Below, piece after piece: positions 11,848 to 21,876 of a stretch of 64,000 nucleotides of DNA; position 1 is the first letter of the stretch, and the number at the start of each line of letters is the position of its first letter. The DNA comes from Tillus elongatus (taxonomy: Eukaryota > Arthropoda > Insecta > Coleoptera > Cleridae), in the NCBI GenBank assembly GCA_964006375.1, contig OZ023270.1, positions 57,104,536 to 57,168,535 of the forward strand, in the 5' to 3' direction. A program made the position numbers and the translations under genes. The notes under the pieces are model-generated. The model did not search any database and had not been told where the DNA came from. It worked only from the letters and a program-made list of their open reading frames with translations.

Positions 11848-12167
11848 TGAACGCAGTAAGTGCGTTATGGTAGCGAATTTTGATCAAATGCTTAATATTT
11901 GAATAGCTCAATTTGCTATTAACCTATAAGGTTGACCAAAAAACGAGTTTTTTCGGGAACACTTTAAGTTTACTTTCGGAAATTTGTTTACATTTTCAAA
12001 CAATAAAGTTATTTTGATGAAACATGGCACATTGTTTTTACTATATAGATTATACTGGTAACCAAATTTGATGCCTGCTTTCTTAAAAAAAAAAAACACA
12101 CACACATTATTGCTATTAAAAAATAGTTTTATAAAAATTCACTACCATAACGCACTTGCTGCGTCCC
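11848..12167. mobile_element. MITE, GCAGCAAGTGCGTTATGG family
   Basis: The left end gaacgcagtaagtgcgttat and its inverted partner ataacgcacttgctgcgtcc bound a ~320 bp non-coding unit. Further copies: both ends at 58191-58433, a left end at 9939, and a left end at 37557 at the equivalent position of the second hAT-like copy. The outer ~27 bp is the conserved part and includes a small self-complementary core. Confidence 0.75.
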
Positions 12168-12589
12168 GAGATTTTATTTTTTAATTTTTGATTTAACGTT
12201 GAGCCATCTACACAACTGACACCAGCATCAGTAAATATTTTCATCAAATCAACCTGCACATCAACGCTGTAAAGTTAAATTTCAAACTAATTTTAAGTGA
12301 AGAACTTCGAATTATTTTGGATAATTGTGTATTTTTAACAATTGCAACTAGCTCGTACAATTTTTTGAACCAAAGGTTTGGTTAGGGTTCGGTTCAAAAT
12401 TTTATACCTTCGCATACTCCTAGTTGGTAGATTTATATTATAAGCATATAATTATACTCTCATACAAAACATCCCCAATTCAATATGTTTATTTATTCAT
12501 GAAATAAGTTACACCACACAGACCAACTGTCAAGGACAATTTAAATAGATTAATCCATTTAAATCAACCCTGTTTACAATAGTACTTAC

Positions 12590-12850
12590 ATTTGTGGTGT
12601 GCTTTATCATCTTTAAGAGATTTGGACTAGTCTTTTCTCTGTCTCTGCCTGTCCAAACAGAACCAACCAATTCAGATGGCTTGATCATACGATACAGATC
12701 AAATTCCAAAATTGTAAGCTGTCTGGCTATTTCAATTGGATGCAGAGTCAATATACTGTATTCTTCCTCCGAACACTGGATATGCCATTCTATTGGAGGA
12801 GGTGGTTCATCAAAAGCAAACTTTATATGCCTTTGGGTATAATTGTCAGA
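12590..12850 (-). CDS. Sos: Sos exon (start of Cdc25/RasGEF catalytic domain)
   Basis: The acceptor is ttacag|TC at 12851 and the donor is AAT|gtaagt at 12589. It is exactly 87 codons, phase 0 to phase 0. The translation includes [42 protein letters not shown] and [13 protein letters not shown], the first helices of the catalytic domain that opens the Ras nucleotide pocket. Its upstream intron (18519-12851) holds the TIR-bounded element with the spliced gene and a LINE relic. Confidence 0.95.
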
Positions 12851-13640
12851 CTGTAAATAAGTTACAAATAAATTAAATCATAGTAATACTCGATAGCAAA
12901 TTAAAACTAGAATATTAGAACTTTCAGTAGTTTTTGCACCATGTGCGATAAGAAACAGACACAGGATCGAAAGTTAATATATTTAGAATTAATATGCAAA
13001 TAATAAATATAATACACTTTGCTCTAATAATTAAAAAGCTTTTAAATAAATGAAGTACTACAACCCTTGACATTGATCCCTGAACTAGGGAAGGACGGTG
13101 ATGGGTCTGCAATTTGAAAATAGGTTTGTTCTTCTCTATTTATCATTTTGTTGTTATTATGGCTGTCGAAACAACATAGTTCCTAGCCACTCACGATAGG
13201 CTCCTCCTGCGATAAGCTCAAAAGGTTAAGATTTGAATTCAGTATTCAAATTTATCCAAGACATAACTTCATTGCATTTTTTCCCCATAAATAAGTTAAA
13301 CGTGAGAAGGTTACACTATTTATTTTGTTAACTGGTCCAATACAAAATTGACTAAATAAAGCAACAATATGGTTCTATAACAGGCACAAAAACTTGATCA
13401 ATGAAACTTGATTGATTCATTCACCTTCCAGACAAACAAGGCACATTCTACGATGCAAAGTGATTCCACCCCTTATTATGGAACTCCTTGGTACCTGCGG
13501 ACTCTTAAAAGTGTCTAGACCTCACACACAGTTCACACTCTCATTCTTCTACCGTCAGGTCAAAATCAGAACTGAGATTTGTTGGCAAAGAAAATAGTGA
13601 ACCATTCGGACACATACTATAAGACTATAATGAATTATTT
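12851..13640. other. Sos intron sequence, nothing identified
   Basis: A+T-rich sequence between the Cdc25-start exon and a LINE relic. I found no coding segment, repeat or transposon end beyond short ORFs without motifs. Confidence 0.5.
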
Positions 13641-13649
13641 CAATATTCC

Positions 13650-14950
13650 TGTGTAGTGTAATACAATACACCTATGAGGTGGACCAAAAAACGTTTGTGG
13701 TCAAAGAAGTAGCCCTCAGTGCATTCACTGACATAGAGGGTCCCTTTAACAACACCTCATATCAATCCATGAAATGGGCACTACAAGAAAGGGAAGTAGA
13801 ATTCCCCATTTTAAGATGGTTCGAGCGAATGCGTCAAAGCCGTGTTATTATAGCTACTACAAATGAAACCAATACAACAGTGACGATGGCAAAAGGTTGT
13901 CCTCACGGAGGAGTGCCATCACTCAGAAGGAAACTAAACTTTAAAGTTCCCACTCTGAATGGAACACAGAAATCGTTTTCCAATGAATTTAAATATTCAG
14001 GGATCTTCTTAGACCAAAAACGGAACTAGAACACACTCTTAAAAAAACCTCTTTCAAGAGCCACAATGGCAATCTGGACTTGCCTTAGACTTGTAGAAGA
14101 GACATGGGGGTTGAATCCCAGGATGGTATATTGGATAAACCAAGCTGTGGTTAAACCCATGAGCAGGTCAGGTCAGCGTAAAGCAAACTGCAAAAATTGC
14201 AGAGGAATTGTCTTAGGATAAAGGAAGCTATGGCATTATGCTCCACAGCGGCAATAGAGGCAATGTTTAATCTGACGTCACTGCAGATATGCATGAAGAG
14301 GGAATCAGCACTAAGTGCGTCGAGACTATTTCAAGCAGACAAATGCAAACCAGGAGACTTGGTTGACCGTTTTAAGATGCTGCAAATTATTCCATTCCAG
14401 TCACTCACCAAACCAACAGATCAAATGCCAACTAACTGGACTTCATAGCCCCAGTTGGTATACAAATGGGTCTAAACAAATGGAGGAAGCAGGACCGGGA
14501 ATAAGAGCACATAACTTCATACTCGCCAAGTCCCTAGAAAAAACTTGCACCATCTTCCAACAAGAAATGCTTGCTATAAATCTCTGGGTGCAGAAGTGCA
14601 TACAAAGACAGGGGATCACGGCATTGAAGGAAATGAGGAAGTAGATAGTCTTGCAAAAAGGACAGCAACATCATTCTATGGTCCTGAGCCTTATTGTGGA
14701 CTAACAAACCGCCATATAAGAAATGAACTTGATACTTGAGAGAGGAACCAAATGCTTCCATACTCCAGGAAAAAACCAGGCTTAAGACAGGCAAAACAGT
14801 TCATCACCATATCAACAGAGAATTCAGAAGAACTGTTCAATTGAACAGGCACAGCTTGAGAATCACCACAGGACTTTTCACAAGACACTCCCTAGTAAGA
14901 TATTACATTATGAAGAGTCGTAAGGCATTACGCTGCATTGATACTTGATC
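13650..14950 (+). mobile_element. LINE family B relic (RT and RNase H fragments)
   Basis: The translation ALSAFTDIEGPFNNTSYQSM is an RT palm segment (usual form F.DIEGAFN). It reaches GCPHGGV and then jumps to RKLNFKVPTLNGTQ, so the YADD-bearing part of the palm has been deleted. Later parts carry an RNase H-like GNEEVDSLAK and a C-terminal LRITTGLFTRHSLVRYYIMK. Stops and frameshifts are frequent. It is in the same orientation as the copies at 1-1560 and 60160-61850. It lies in the intron before the Cdc25 exon of Sos. Confidence 0.8.
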
Positions 14951-15307
14951 ATAGACTTGAGATCTACACCCACAAAACATTACTATTGCTAATGATAAGT
15001 ACCGAATATGTAACCAGCACGTGAAGATTATATATTATCAGTATTCAACAGTAACAATGAGTCCCATATCTAGCCTCAACCAAAATTTGTGATCGGCTTC
15101 CTTCAACCACACCACCAAACATAACATTTTCTCATAGGTAAAATATAGACATTCCATTGTAAACGGTTGTCTTGTGTTCAATGAAACTAATTGAACTGAC
15201 CATATAGGCTCAAACATAACGTTAAAAGAGACATCAAAAATGATATTTACTTATTGTACACCTATTATCAAATTCAACCTCTTCTTGGTCGATAAAACTA
15301 ATACACC

Positions 15308-15518
15308 AAGCCCTGATAAGTACACTTGGAGTAACCAAATCATCACAATACATTTTTAAAGACGAACGATTGTTTCACCAACCAAGTTAGCTTCATCAAA
15401 GGATAAAATTACAGAGTATATTATACTCGGATGGTGCTAATTTGTTTAGTGAAACAATCGGCAGGTCTTAAAAAATATATTGTGGTGATTGGATACTCCA
15501 AGTGTACTTAAAGTGCTC
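15308..15518. mobile_element. Palindromic MITE
   Basis: TAAGTACACTTGGAGTAACC at 15317 is mirrored by GGATACTCCAAGTGTACTTA ending 15510. The inverted arms extend about 45-50 bp (to AATACATTTTTAAAGAC). The short non-coding centre reads cttcatcaaaggata. Single related ends occur at about 21524-21600 and 35518-35570. Class unknown. Confidence 0.7.
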
Positions 15519-16087
15519 ATTACAAGTTCCAATTTTTACTTTGTAAATAAAGTCCTGTTGCTTATCACTATGTGGTCACACAGGTTGTACATATTAATTT
15601 AACAATAAATAGTCTCGTCTTTTAGATAATCTTAATCAGTATATGTTAACACTTTTACTAGAATGGACTAGTTTTTATTGTTAATAGATGTTTTTTTTTT
15701 CAATCTTTAATATTGACATATCGTCGGCTTGGTGCAAAACTATCCTAAGTCCATTTTTTCCTAAAAATGGGTTATTAAGTGCTTGTTGTAAAACAGATCA
15801 ATATTTTGCTGTAAAACTATCCAAATTTTTAAATTTACCGCTTTTAAAATTTATAAAATGCAAAGTATCCTAACAGCATCACATGATTTTTTTCATTAAT
15901 ATAAGGTAGCCTATGTCCAAACTGTGGACATATGATAGTATGCACTAAAAAGAGCATTTGCTGACCAACACCCTGTGGAGCTCTCTGACCTCGTGAGCCA
16001 TTTACACAGTGTTACCCAGACCAGCCAGAGTGCCAGTGTATTATTTGTTTATTATAATAAGTTTGTTTAGTTTTCAGTACAAACAAC

Positions 16088-17018
16088 ATGACTTCAAGGA
16101 GCAAAAAAATACTGAGTTTGTTACAGATATCTACAAGTTCCGGCAGACAGCCAGGTAAGAGTGATAACAATATTTTGTTATAATATAAACCATACATAAC
16201 CTCAGTTATACTTTATTATTTTTTTCATTTTTTTTTGTGCATCATACATAAACAGACATTGCTAATACAAATTATAGATTAAAGCATCACAAAAACACTA
16301 TTTTTAAATCTAAATTTCAGAATCACTGAGTAATATAAGCAGCTTAGGACAAGAACACGGACATGGTTACACTAAGGTCGACGTCCTCACGGAAAATATT
16401 ACACCTGCAGCAGAGCACAACAAAAATGAAATTTACTCAAGTTACCCTGAGCTGATTGAGTTAACAAAGGTTCCTATTGAAAGATGTTAGGTGATACCTT
16501 CTAGTCATTTTCAAATAAAAAAGTTTCTTTCACCTCATGGTATTAAAATAGTGATTATTTTTGCAGCTACTGAAACACATTCTGTTCTTGAACACAACAC
16601 TGAAAAAGTGCCTTGATTAACCCTCAAATGATTAAGGTGACAAACATTCCTATGGAAATACATAGGATAGAAGGTGAGTTATGATAATATATTATTATAT
16701 AAACGTCTTAATAAGGGTACCTACAAATTTCCAATTATCTTTTGGTATTCTAAGATGCCCTTTTCCCTTTTTTTTTAAGATAACATCTATTTCACAACTT
16801 CTTCATTTGAACACGATCGTTTTTCAAATGACTCAAATGGCGAACACAACACTGAAAATAGTGCCTTGATTAACCACGAAATGACTGAGTTAACCAGCAT
16901 TTATATTGAACAACCTACGATAGAAGGTGAGTTATATTATTTTTCTAAAACAAATCGTTGTACCTACTGGTTATTTCCTATACAATAGATATATTTTGGT
17001 AATCTAAGATACATTTTT

Positions 17019-17111
<93 letters not shown>

Positions 17112-17496
17112 AGATGACGTCTATTCCACAACTTTGTCATGGGAACATGATCCATTTTCAAATGACTCGGATTCAGATTATACTTCTTGTAATAATAGAA
17201 GCAACCGTTGCCTTGTAAAGTATTTAATAACAAGTGAAGATGATAACAACGAAACGATGTCACCTGAAGAGAAAAACCAAGCAAATACTAATGATGAAGA
17301 ACTGGAACCGCAGAAGTCAAGAGAAAGGAAACGAAACGTAAATGCATGGAAGAGAAAAGTCATGAAAAAACAAAGAAATTTAGGACAAACATATACAGCA
17401 GATTCTATGCATACAGCCATAGAGAGATGTGCCAGACGCATTCCAATATACACTCCAGGGCAATGGGCCACCCTTGCACGCAAGGCATGCGTATGA
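16088..17496 (+). pseudogene. Spliced transposon gene with tandemly duplicated exons (probably broken)
   Basis: Five exons can be read. (1) 16088-16154, ATG start MTSRSKKILSLLQ, donor CCAG|gtaaga. (2) 16321-16490, in phase. (3) 16567-16673. (4) 16780-16926. (5) 17114-17496. Exons 3, 4 and 5 share starts or ends: 3 and 4 share EHNTE and end ATAGAAG|gtgagtt; 4 and 5 start DNIYFTTSSFEHDRFSNDS and DDVYSTTLSWEHDPFSNDS. The 4-5 junction is open. Exon 2 ends in an in-frame TAG at its donor, and exon 3 carries a one-base deletion, so the full gene looks disabled. Exon 5 contains RKRNVNAWKRKVMKKQRNLG, a basic block I associate with uncharacterised arthropod transposon proteins. The product function is unknown. 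Confidence 0.6.
17021..17106. repeat. (TA)n microsatellite in the intron before the fifth exon
   Basis: About 86 bp of TA dinucleotides ending 7 bp before the acceptor of the fifth exon of the transposon gene. This leaves almost no polypyrimidine tract at that acceptor. Confidence 0.95.
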
Positions 17497-17727
17497 AAAC
17501 CTTATTTTGTTAATGAGCTAAATCAAACTGAGTTTTTGATATCAAAAACATACTGGTACAATGTACTAAAAGATTAGACAAAGACACCATAGGAAATATT
17601 GTTAAGTGGACAGACATTAGCTGTGTGCAAGTGAACTTTGCTAACCCCATATTTTAAAATTTGCATACAAAGTACACATTGATTTTTTTTTAAATTAACA
17701 TTAATCAGAGCTCTAGAAAAGAACCAA

Positions 17728-17900
17728 TAAGTTTTCTGGAATATACTCTAAAACCTCTTAGAGATAAATTAATACCCATTTCAAAGATAAAGTATGATTT
17801 TATAATTTACTACTGCAAGAAGAATGCTGTCGCCAAGGAATACCAGGACTTTTTTTTAGTTTGCCACATGAATAAGTCCACCGTTACCAAGCCAAAAGTT
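17728..17900 (+). pseudogene. C-terminal remnant of the same transposon gene
   Basis: An open stretch reads FLEYTLKPLRDKLIPISKIK, then YDFIIYYCKKNAVAKEYQDF, in the same orientation as the exons upstream. It resembles the C-terminal part of the same uncharacterised protein family (Pro-Ile-Ser..K..D....K..AV..EY..F). Stops at 17500-17720 separate it from exon 5, so the catalytic middle has largely been lost or decayed. Confidence 0.45.
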
Positions 17901-18519
17901 TTTTGTACATTATCATTATTTAGTTTAAACTTTTGTTAACCTGCTAGATCTAAATAAATAAAAAAATATTACAAAACTTAAAATCTACCTTATTATTACC
18001 AACAAACGTTAAAAAATAAATAAGCCTATGTCAAGTAGTAATTATTTTTTTACATCCTATGTCCCTTATCACAAGAATTTGAATGCATATTGAAATTAAA
18101 CATATTGTATCTTTTAAGTATCCTTAAGTACAAATAACTTCTAAGATCGTTAAAATTCAACTTAAAAAACAATGTAGTTACAAGGGCTAGAAATCTTTAA
18201 TTGCGATTTACTCAAATTCTTTCTACATGGACTTAGGATAGTTTTGCACCAAGCCTACGATATATGATATAATTTTCTGTGGTGTAGCCTGCTAATATAT
18301 TGTATCAAAAAGTTTTGGATCAAAATATTTTGACCAACATTATTTATGGTTGTTATGGTGTATAAATATTTTAAACTGTTTTCTGTTTGACGATGTGGTA
18401 AATGTGGAACCAGTTAGATAGCAGATAAAGAAAATGTTGTGAAGTCAAAAACATCTATGTCTGTATTTAGTATAGAATGGCTTAACAAAGTCAGCTCAAA
18501 TATAAATAAAGGTACTCAC

Positions 18520-18676
18520 CTTTCTTTGCACTATTTTTAATACACTATCTACCCATTTTCTCATACTTTTTCCATTAACAGAATCCAAAAACTCATGTAA
18601 TTTTTCTAATAGAGAAGCATCTCTCTCAAAATCATAGAAGTGATGATCAACCCAATGTCTTAGAACATTTAATACC
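18520..18676 (-). CDS. Sos: Sos exon (end of REM domain)
   Basis: The acceptor is tctag|GG at 18677 and the donor is AAAG|gtgagt at 18519. It is 157 nt with no ATG-initiated ORF of note, and was recognised from translation: [19 protein letters not shown], then [20 protein letters not shown] and VLKIVQRK. It matches the Sos REM C-terminus and its phases join both neighbours. The intron between it and the preceding exon is only 81 bp. Confidence 0.93.
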
Positions 18677-18757
18677 CTAGAAAAGCAAATAAATCATGTA
18701 AAATATATAATAGTTATTATACAATTAGTTAAATATAATTAGAATAATTTCATTTAC

Positions 18758-19020
18758 CTGAATTGAACGGGTTGACAATACTCCTTCCTGTATTTTTTCC
18801 AATCTTCTCTTTGATTATTCTTTTGCATCTTATCAGTATCACAACAGTCCTGCTCATATACTACTGAGGGATCAGGTATGTTAAAACGTTCGATAAGTAA
18901 ATCAAGTAGTTCAGTTGGCGAACAAAAACTTCGGTAGGTGGTTAAAAAAGTTCTAACGAATTTAGGATCAGCATAAATATGGTAAGTCAGTCTTTCAACT
19001 AATTTATACAAAGTTGCACC
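18758..19020 (-). CDS. Sos: Sos exon (REM / RasGEF N-terminal domain)
   Basis: The acceptor is ttttag|GG at 19021 and the donor is TTCAG|gtaaat at 18757. The translation starts [20 protein letters not shown] and continues [19 protein letters not shown] and ERFNIPDPS, the almost invariant Ras exchanger motif that carries the allosteric Ras-GTP site. It ends EYCQPVQF plus two bases of an Arg codon. A LINE lies very close upstream of the acceptor, its first recognisable coding sequence starting near 19095. Confidence 0.95.
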
Positions 19021-19074
19021 CTAAAACAAATGTAAGAAATAAATCTTAGACTCTTAAAATTTAAAACTTTTGGT

Positions 19075-20760
19075 AATTTCTTATAAATGTAGCTATAACG
19101 CAAAGGATAAATTTGGTATGGACTCGTATGTCATTAAGAGGTCTGGTGATTTTATTACACTGCCACTGACGCATATCTTTAATCTCTGCATCACGCAGGG
19201 TTGTTTCCCTGCGTTGATGAAGTGTGCGAAGGTACTTGCGTTTTTCATGAAGGGGGACTGCAATGATACTGGCAATTTTAGGCAGGTTTCAGTTTTGCCG
19301 ATACTCTCAAAAATCTTCGAATTCCTTATTTTCCAACAACTTTATAGTTACTTTGAAGATAACCATCTATTCTATGAACATCAGTATGGTTTCCGCAAGA
19401 GATGCAGCACCATGGCAGCGATATCATATTTCTAGAGATATATTGTGTATATTGTGCTTTTGAACAGAGAAAACAGTGCTGTGCAGTTTTTGCAGATTTA
19501 ACAAAGGCATTTGATTGTGTCTCGCACGAAATATGTTTGACAAAGTTGAGTCATTATGGTATTAGGGGAGCCTGTCTGGAGTTGCTGCGGTCATACCTTG
19601 ATAATAGAACACAGAGAGTTTTTAATGGTGGTGTATACAGTGAAGTGGGATACATTCGTAGAGGGGTGCCTCAGGGTTCTATACAAGGGCCACTTCTCTT
19701 TCTCATATATCTAAATAATCTTCCTCCTAAAATTCCTGATGGCATCCAACAGAGCAGGATAGCAACAGCCCTCTTTGCAGATGACACAACTTTTATTATC
19801 ACTGGTAATGCTGGTAGTGAAGTCAATAAGACTGTGGACAATGCTCTTCGTGAGGCGAGAGCTTGGTTTAATGATAATGAACTCTTCCTCAATGAGGATA
19901 AGACAGCTTTAATCAGTTTTCATGCCAGTGAAACTTCTAATGAGTCAAACACTGCTAGGAATTTTCTCGGTCTCAACATTGACCCTGCTCTTGTAAGGAG
20001 GAGCCAAATAGACTCATTGGCTGGTAGGCTAGCCTCATCAGTGTATGCAGTGCGTAAGATTTCTGCAATGGCTGGACCTGAGGCAGCTTTGATCACCTAT
20101 TATGGGTTGTTTTACTCACGTCTGAATTACTGTTTGCTTGCATGGGGAAATGCAGCGAGCGTGCACTTGGATAGACTCTTTGTGTTGCAGAAAGCAGCTG
20201 TCAGAGGTGTTGTCGGGGCGGGTTGCTGTGCTCACTGTAAACCCATCTTTCAGGAACTTAACATAATGTCACTATACTCACTGGTGGTTTACAGACAATT
20301 GTTGGTGGTGGGAGAGAACAGGAAAAGTTTTGACACGCATGCTGAAGTGCATAGTTATAACACCAGACAATAAAGGTAATTTAATCCAACCGAGGCATCG
20401 GCTAAATAAAACTAAAACGGTTAGGGTCGACTTTTTCGATGCACTCCCAAGGTGATTGAGAAATGAACCTATTAATAAATTTCGAACAATTATTAGAGAT
20501 TTTTTAATACAGGCTTGTCTATACAGAACAGATGAATATTTTAATGTAGTGCCGCAGTTGAGATTCTCGATGGCCAGGTGATCCACTGTTTTAGTGATAG
20601 GCATATATTGTGTGTTTTAGATGTGTATGTATTTTTGTTAATTTTTAGTTTCACATTTACATGTGCTTTATGTATAATTTTTTATCTTGACTGGCCAATT
20701 TCAGTTTTGTGTGATCTTGTGGCTAATAAAGTTATTCTATTCGAGTCTATTCTATTTTAT
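19075..20760 (+). mobile_element. LINE family F (jockey/CR1-like), 5'-truncated
   Basis: RT coding runs from about 19095 (KDKFGMDSYVIK) to the stop at 20373, then a 3' UTR ending with cctaataaagttattctat-type repeats near 20757. Motifs in order: NFRQVSVLPILSKIFE, HQYGFRKRCST, VFADLTKAFDCVSHEI, GVPQGSIQGPLLFLIYLNNL, ALFADDTTFI (catalytic FADD at about 19785), then thumb and C-terminal HSYNTRQ. It is interrupted only once, near 19435 (stop plus frame change). It lacks the endonuclease. It sits in antisense orientation in Sos, very close to a splice acceptor. Confidence 0.88.
19402..20373 (+). pseudogene. LINE reverse transcriptase, open C-terminal 323 codons
   Basis: The frame is uninterrupted from 19402. 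It holds the palm motifs AFDCVSHEI (first catalytic Asp region), GVPQGSIQGP and FADD, followed by a thumb-like region and the C-terminal CCAHCKPIFQELNIMSLYSL, which resembles the Cys-containing tails of jockey/CR1 proteins. The N-terminal RT fingers are in a different frame (19070-19435), so the protein cannot be made whole. It would copy LINE RNA by target-primed reverse transcription if intact. Confidence 0.8.
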
Positions 20761-20944
20761 ATGGCTTTTTCGTTTTACACAGGTGTCTTCAGATATTTAT
20801 TTATTAAAAATATGAAATAGAAGAATTGGCAGAGCTGTGTTACGGGAGCGAAATTAAATTTTAAAGAAACGAAACGTGGATTTCATTACAGTGTATAAAA
20901 TACAATAGTATAAGAGCAATCAAAAAATTCCATGGTTTAATTAC

Positions 20945-21104
20945 CTTAATTAATGGCACACCACCATTTTCCCTTTGCTCTAAGATAATGTTATCTTTGG
21001 AATCTGGTTCTGCAAATCTGTATAATTCAGGAGGTGGTAGTTTTAAAGGGTGTTTTCTTTCTATCTCAGATAATATACTATCTAAAACTCTCTCTAACAT
21101 TGAC
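20945..21104 (-). CDS. Sos: Sos exon (PH-REM helical linker)
   Basis: The acceptor is tttcag|GT at 21105 and the donor is AAG|gtaatt at 20944. One base completes the Arg codon, followed by 53 codons. The translation starts [19 protein letters not shown] and includes [20 protein letters not shown] and GVPLIK. The YRFAEPDS..NIIxE signature is diagnostic for Sos and marks the linker into the REM domain. Confidence 0.93.
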
Positions 21105-21191
21105 CTGAAACAAAAAACAAAATGGTTATATTTCATAAGCCACTACTAAGAACTCACGTACACCAAAATTGCACTTAACAACAACGAGATA

Positions 21192-21600
21192 TACAGGATG
21201 ATTCATTGGTAAGTGTACATAATTCATCTGCATATGTACGTAACTTGTGTGATTCCATAGCACCTATCGTTAGGGGGTCAATAATCCTTAATTACCAAGA
21301 TACAGGGTATTTTATTGATTTTGCCTATTTTTGTCTTTGACCATAATTTCAGAACCACTAGGTAAGTATAAAGAAGCAAAATGGCCGATTTCTTAAATCT
21401 TAAAAACAACACCCGGTATCAGACATTGAAAAAATATGTTTTAAGATTTGGAAAGAGCATAAAATAATAGTGCAAATAAAGTATATTTTCAAATTGCACG
21501 TCTCAGTTTTCTGTTCACTTTTTAAGCACACGTGGGAGAACCCAAATCACCACAACACATTTTAAAAGACCTGACGATCGTTTCACTAAAACCAAGTTAG
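21192..21600. other. Relic transposon ends
   Basis: tacaggatgattcattggta at 21193 resembles a mariner-superfamily end. From 21524, gggagaacccaaatcaccac and gaccTGACGATCGTTTCACT match one arm of the palindromic MITE at 15308-15518. Neither has a partner end here. Confidence 0.45.
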
Positions 21601-21820
21601 CGGCATCAAAGGATGAATAATTCTAAATATCTTATATTCGCAACTCGATTTATATTCTTCTGCAATTCTGCAGGTAGTTTCAATTGGTGGAAATATCTGT
21701 ACTCTTTTATTATCTCTCTGACATGCTCTGTCGGTATTTATTTTATAAAGCAATCTATCACGTGACCGCTCATAGGTGGCGGAGCGAGGTTCAGACACTT
21801 TTTATTTCTACTAGATTTAG

Positions 21821-21821
<1 letters not shown>

Positions 21822-21873
<52 letters not shown>
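21822..21873. repeat. (TA)n tract, left part
   Basis: About 50 bp of TA repeats that directly abut the left end of the long-TIR transposon. Its terminal TA (21872-21873) serves as the target duplication. Confidence 0.95.

Positions 21874-21876
<3 letters not shown>

Larger units (their letters stand above)
15718..18263 (+). mobile_element. DNA transposon with 36-bp TIRs carrying a spliced gene
   Basis: Bases 15718-15753 (beginning ATATCGTCGGCTTGGTGCAA) and 18228-18263 are inverted repeats with one mismatch in 36. The 2546 bp between them contain a multi-exon gene and nothing else recognisable. Just inside the left end, variants of the TIR core recur (ctgtaaaactatccaaat at 15808, atgcaaagtatcctaaca at 15857), which could be subterminal transposase-binding repeats. 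Flanking ATAT on both sides may be the target duplication, but the site is A+T-rich so this is unsure. The superfamily was not identified. Confidence 0.7.
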
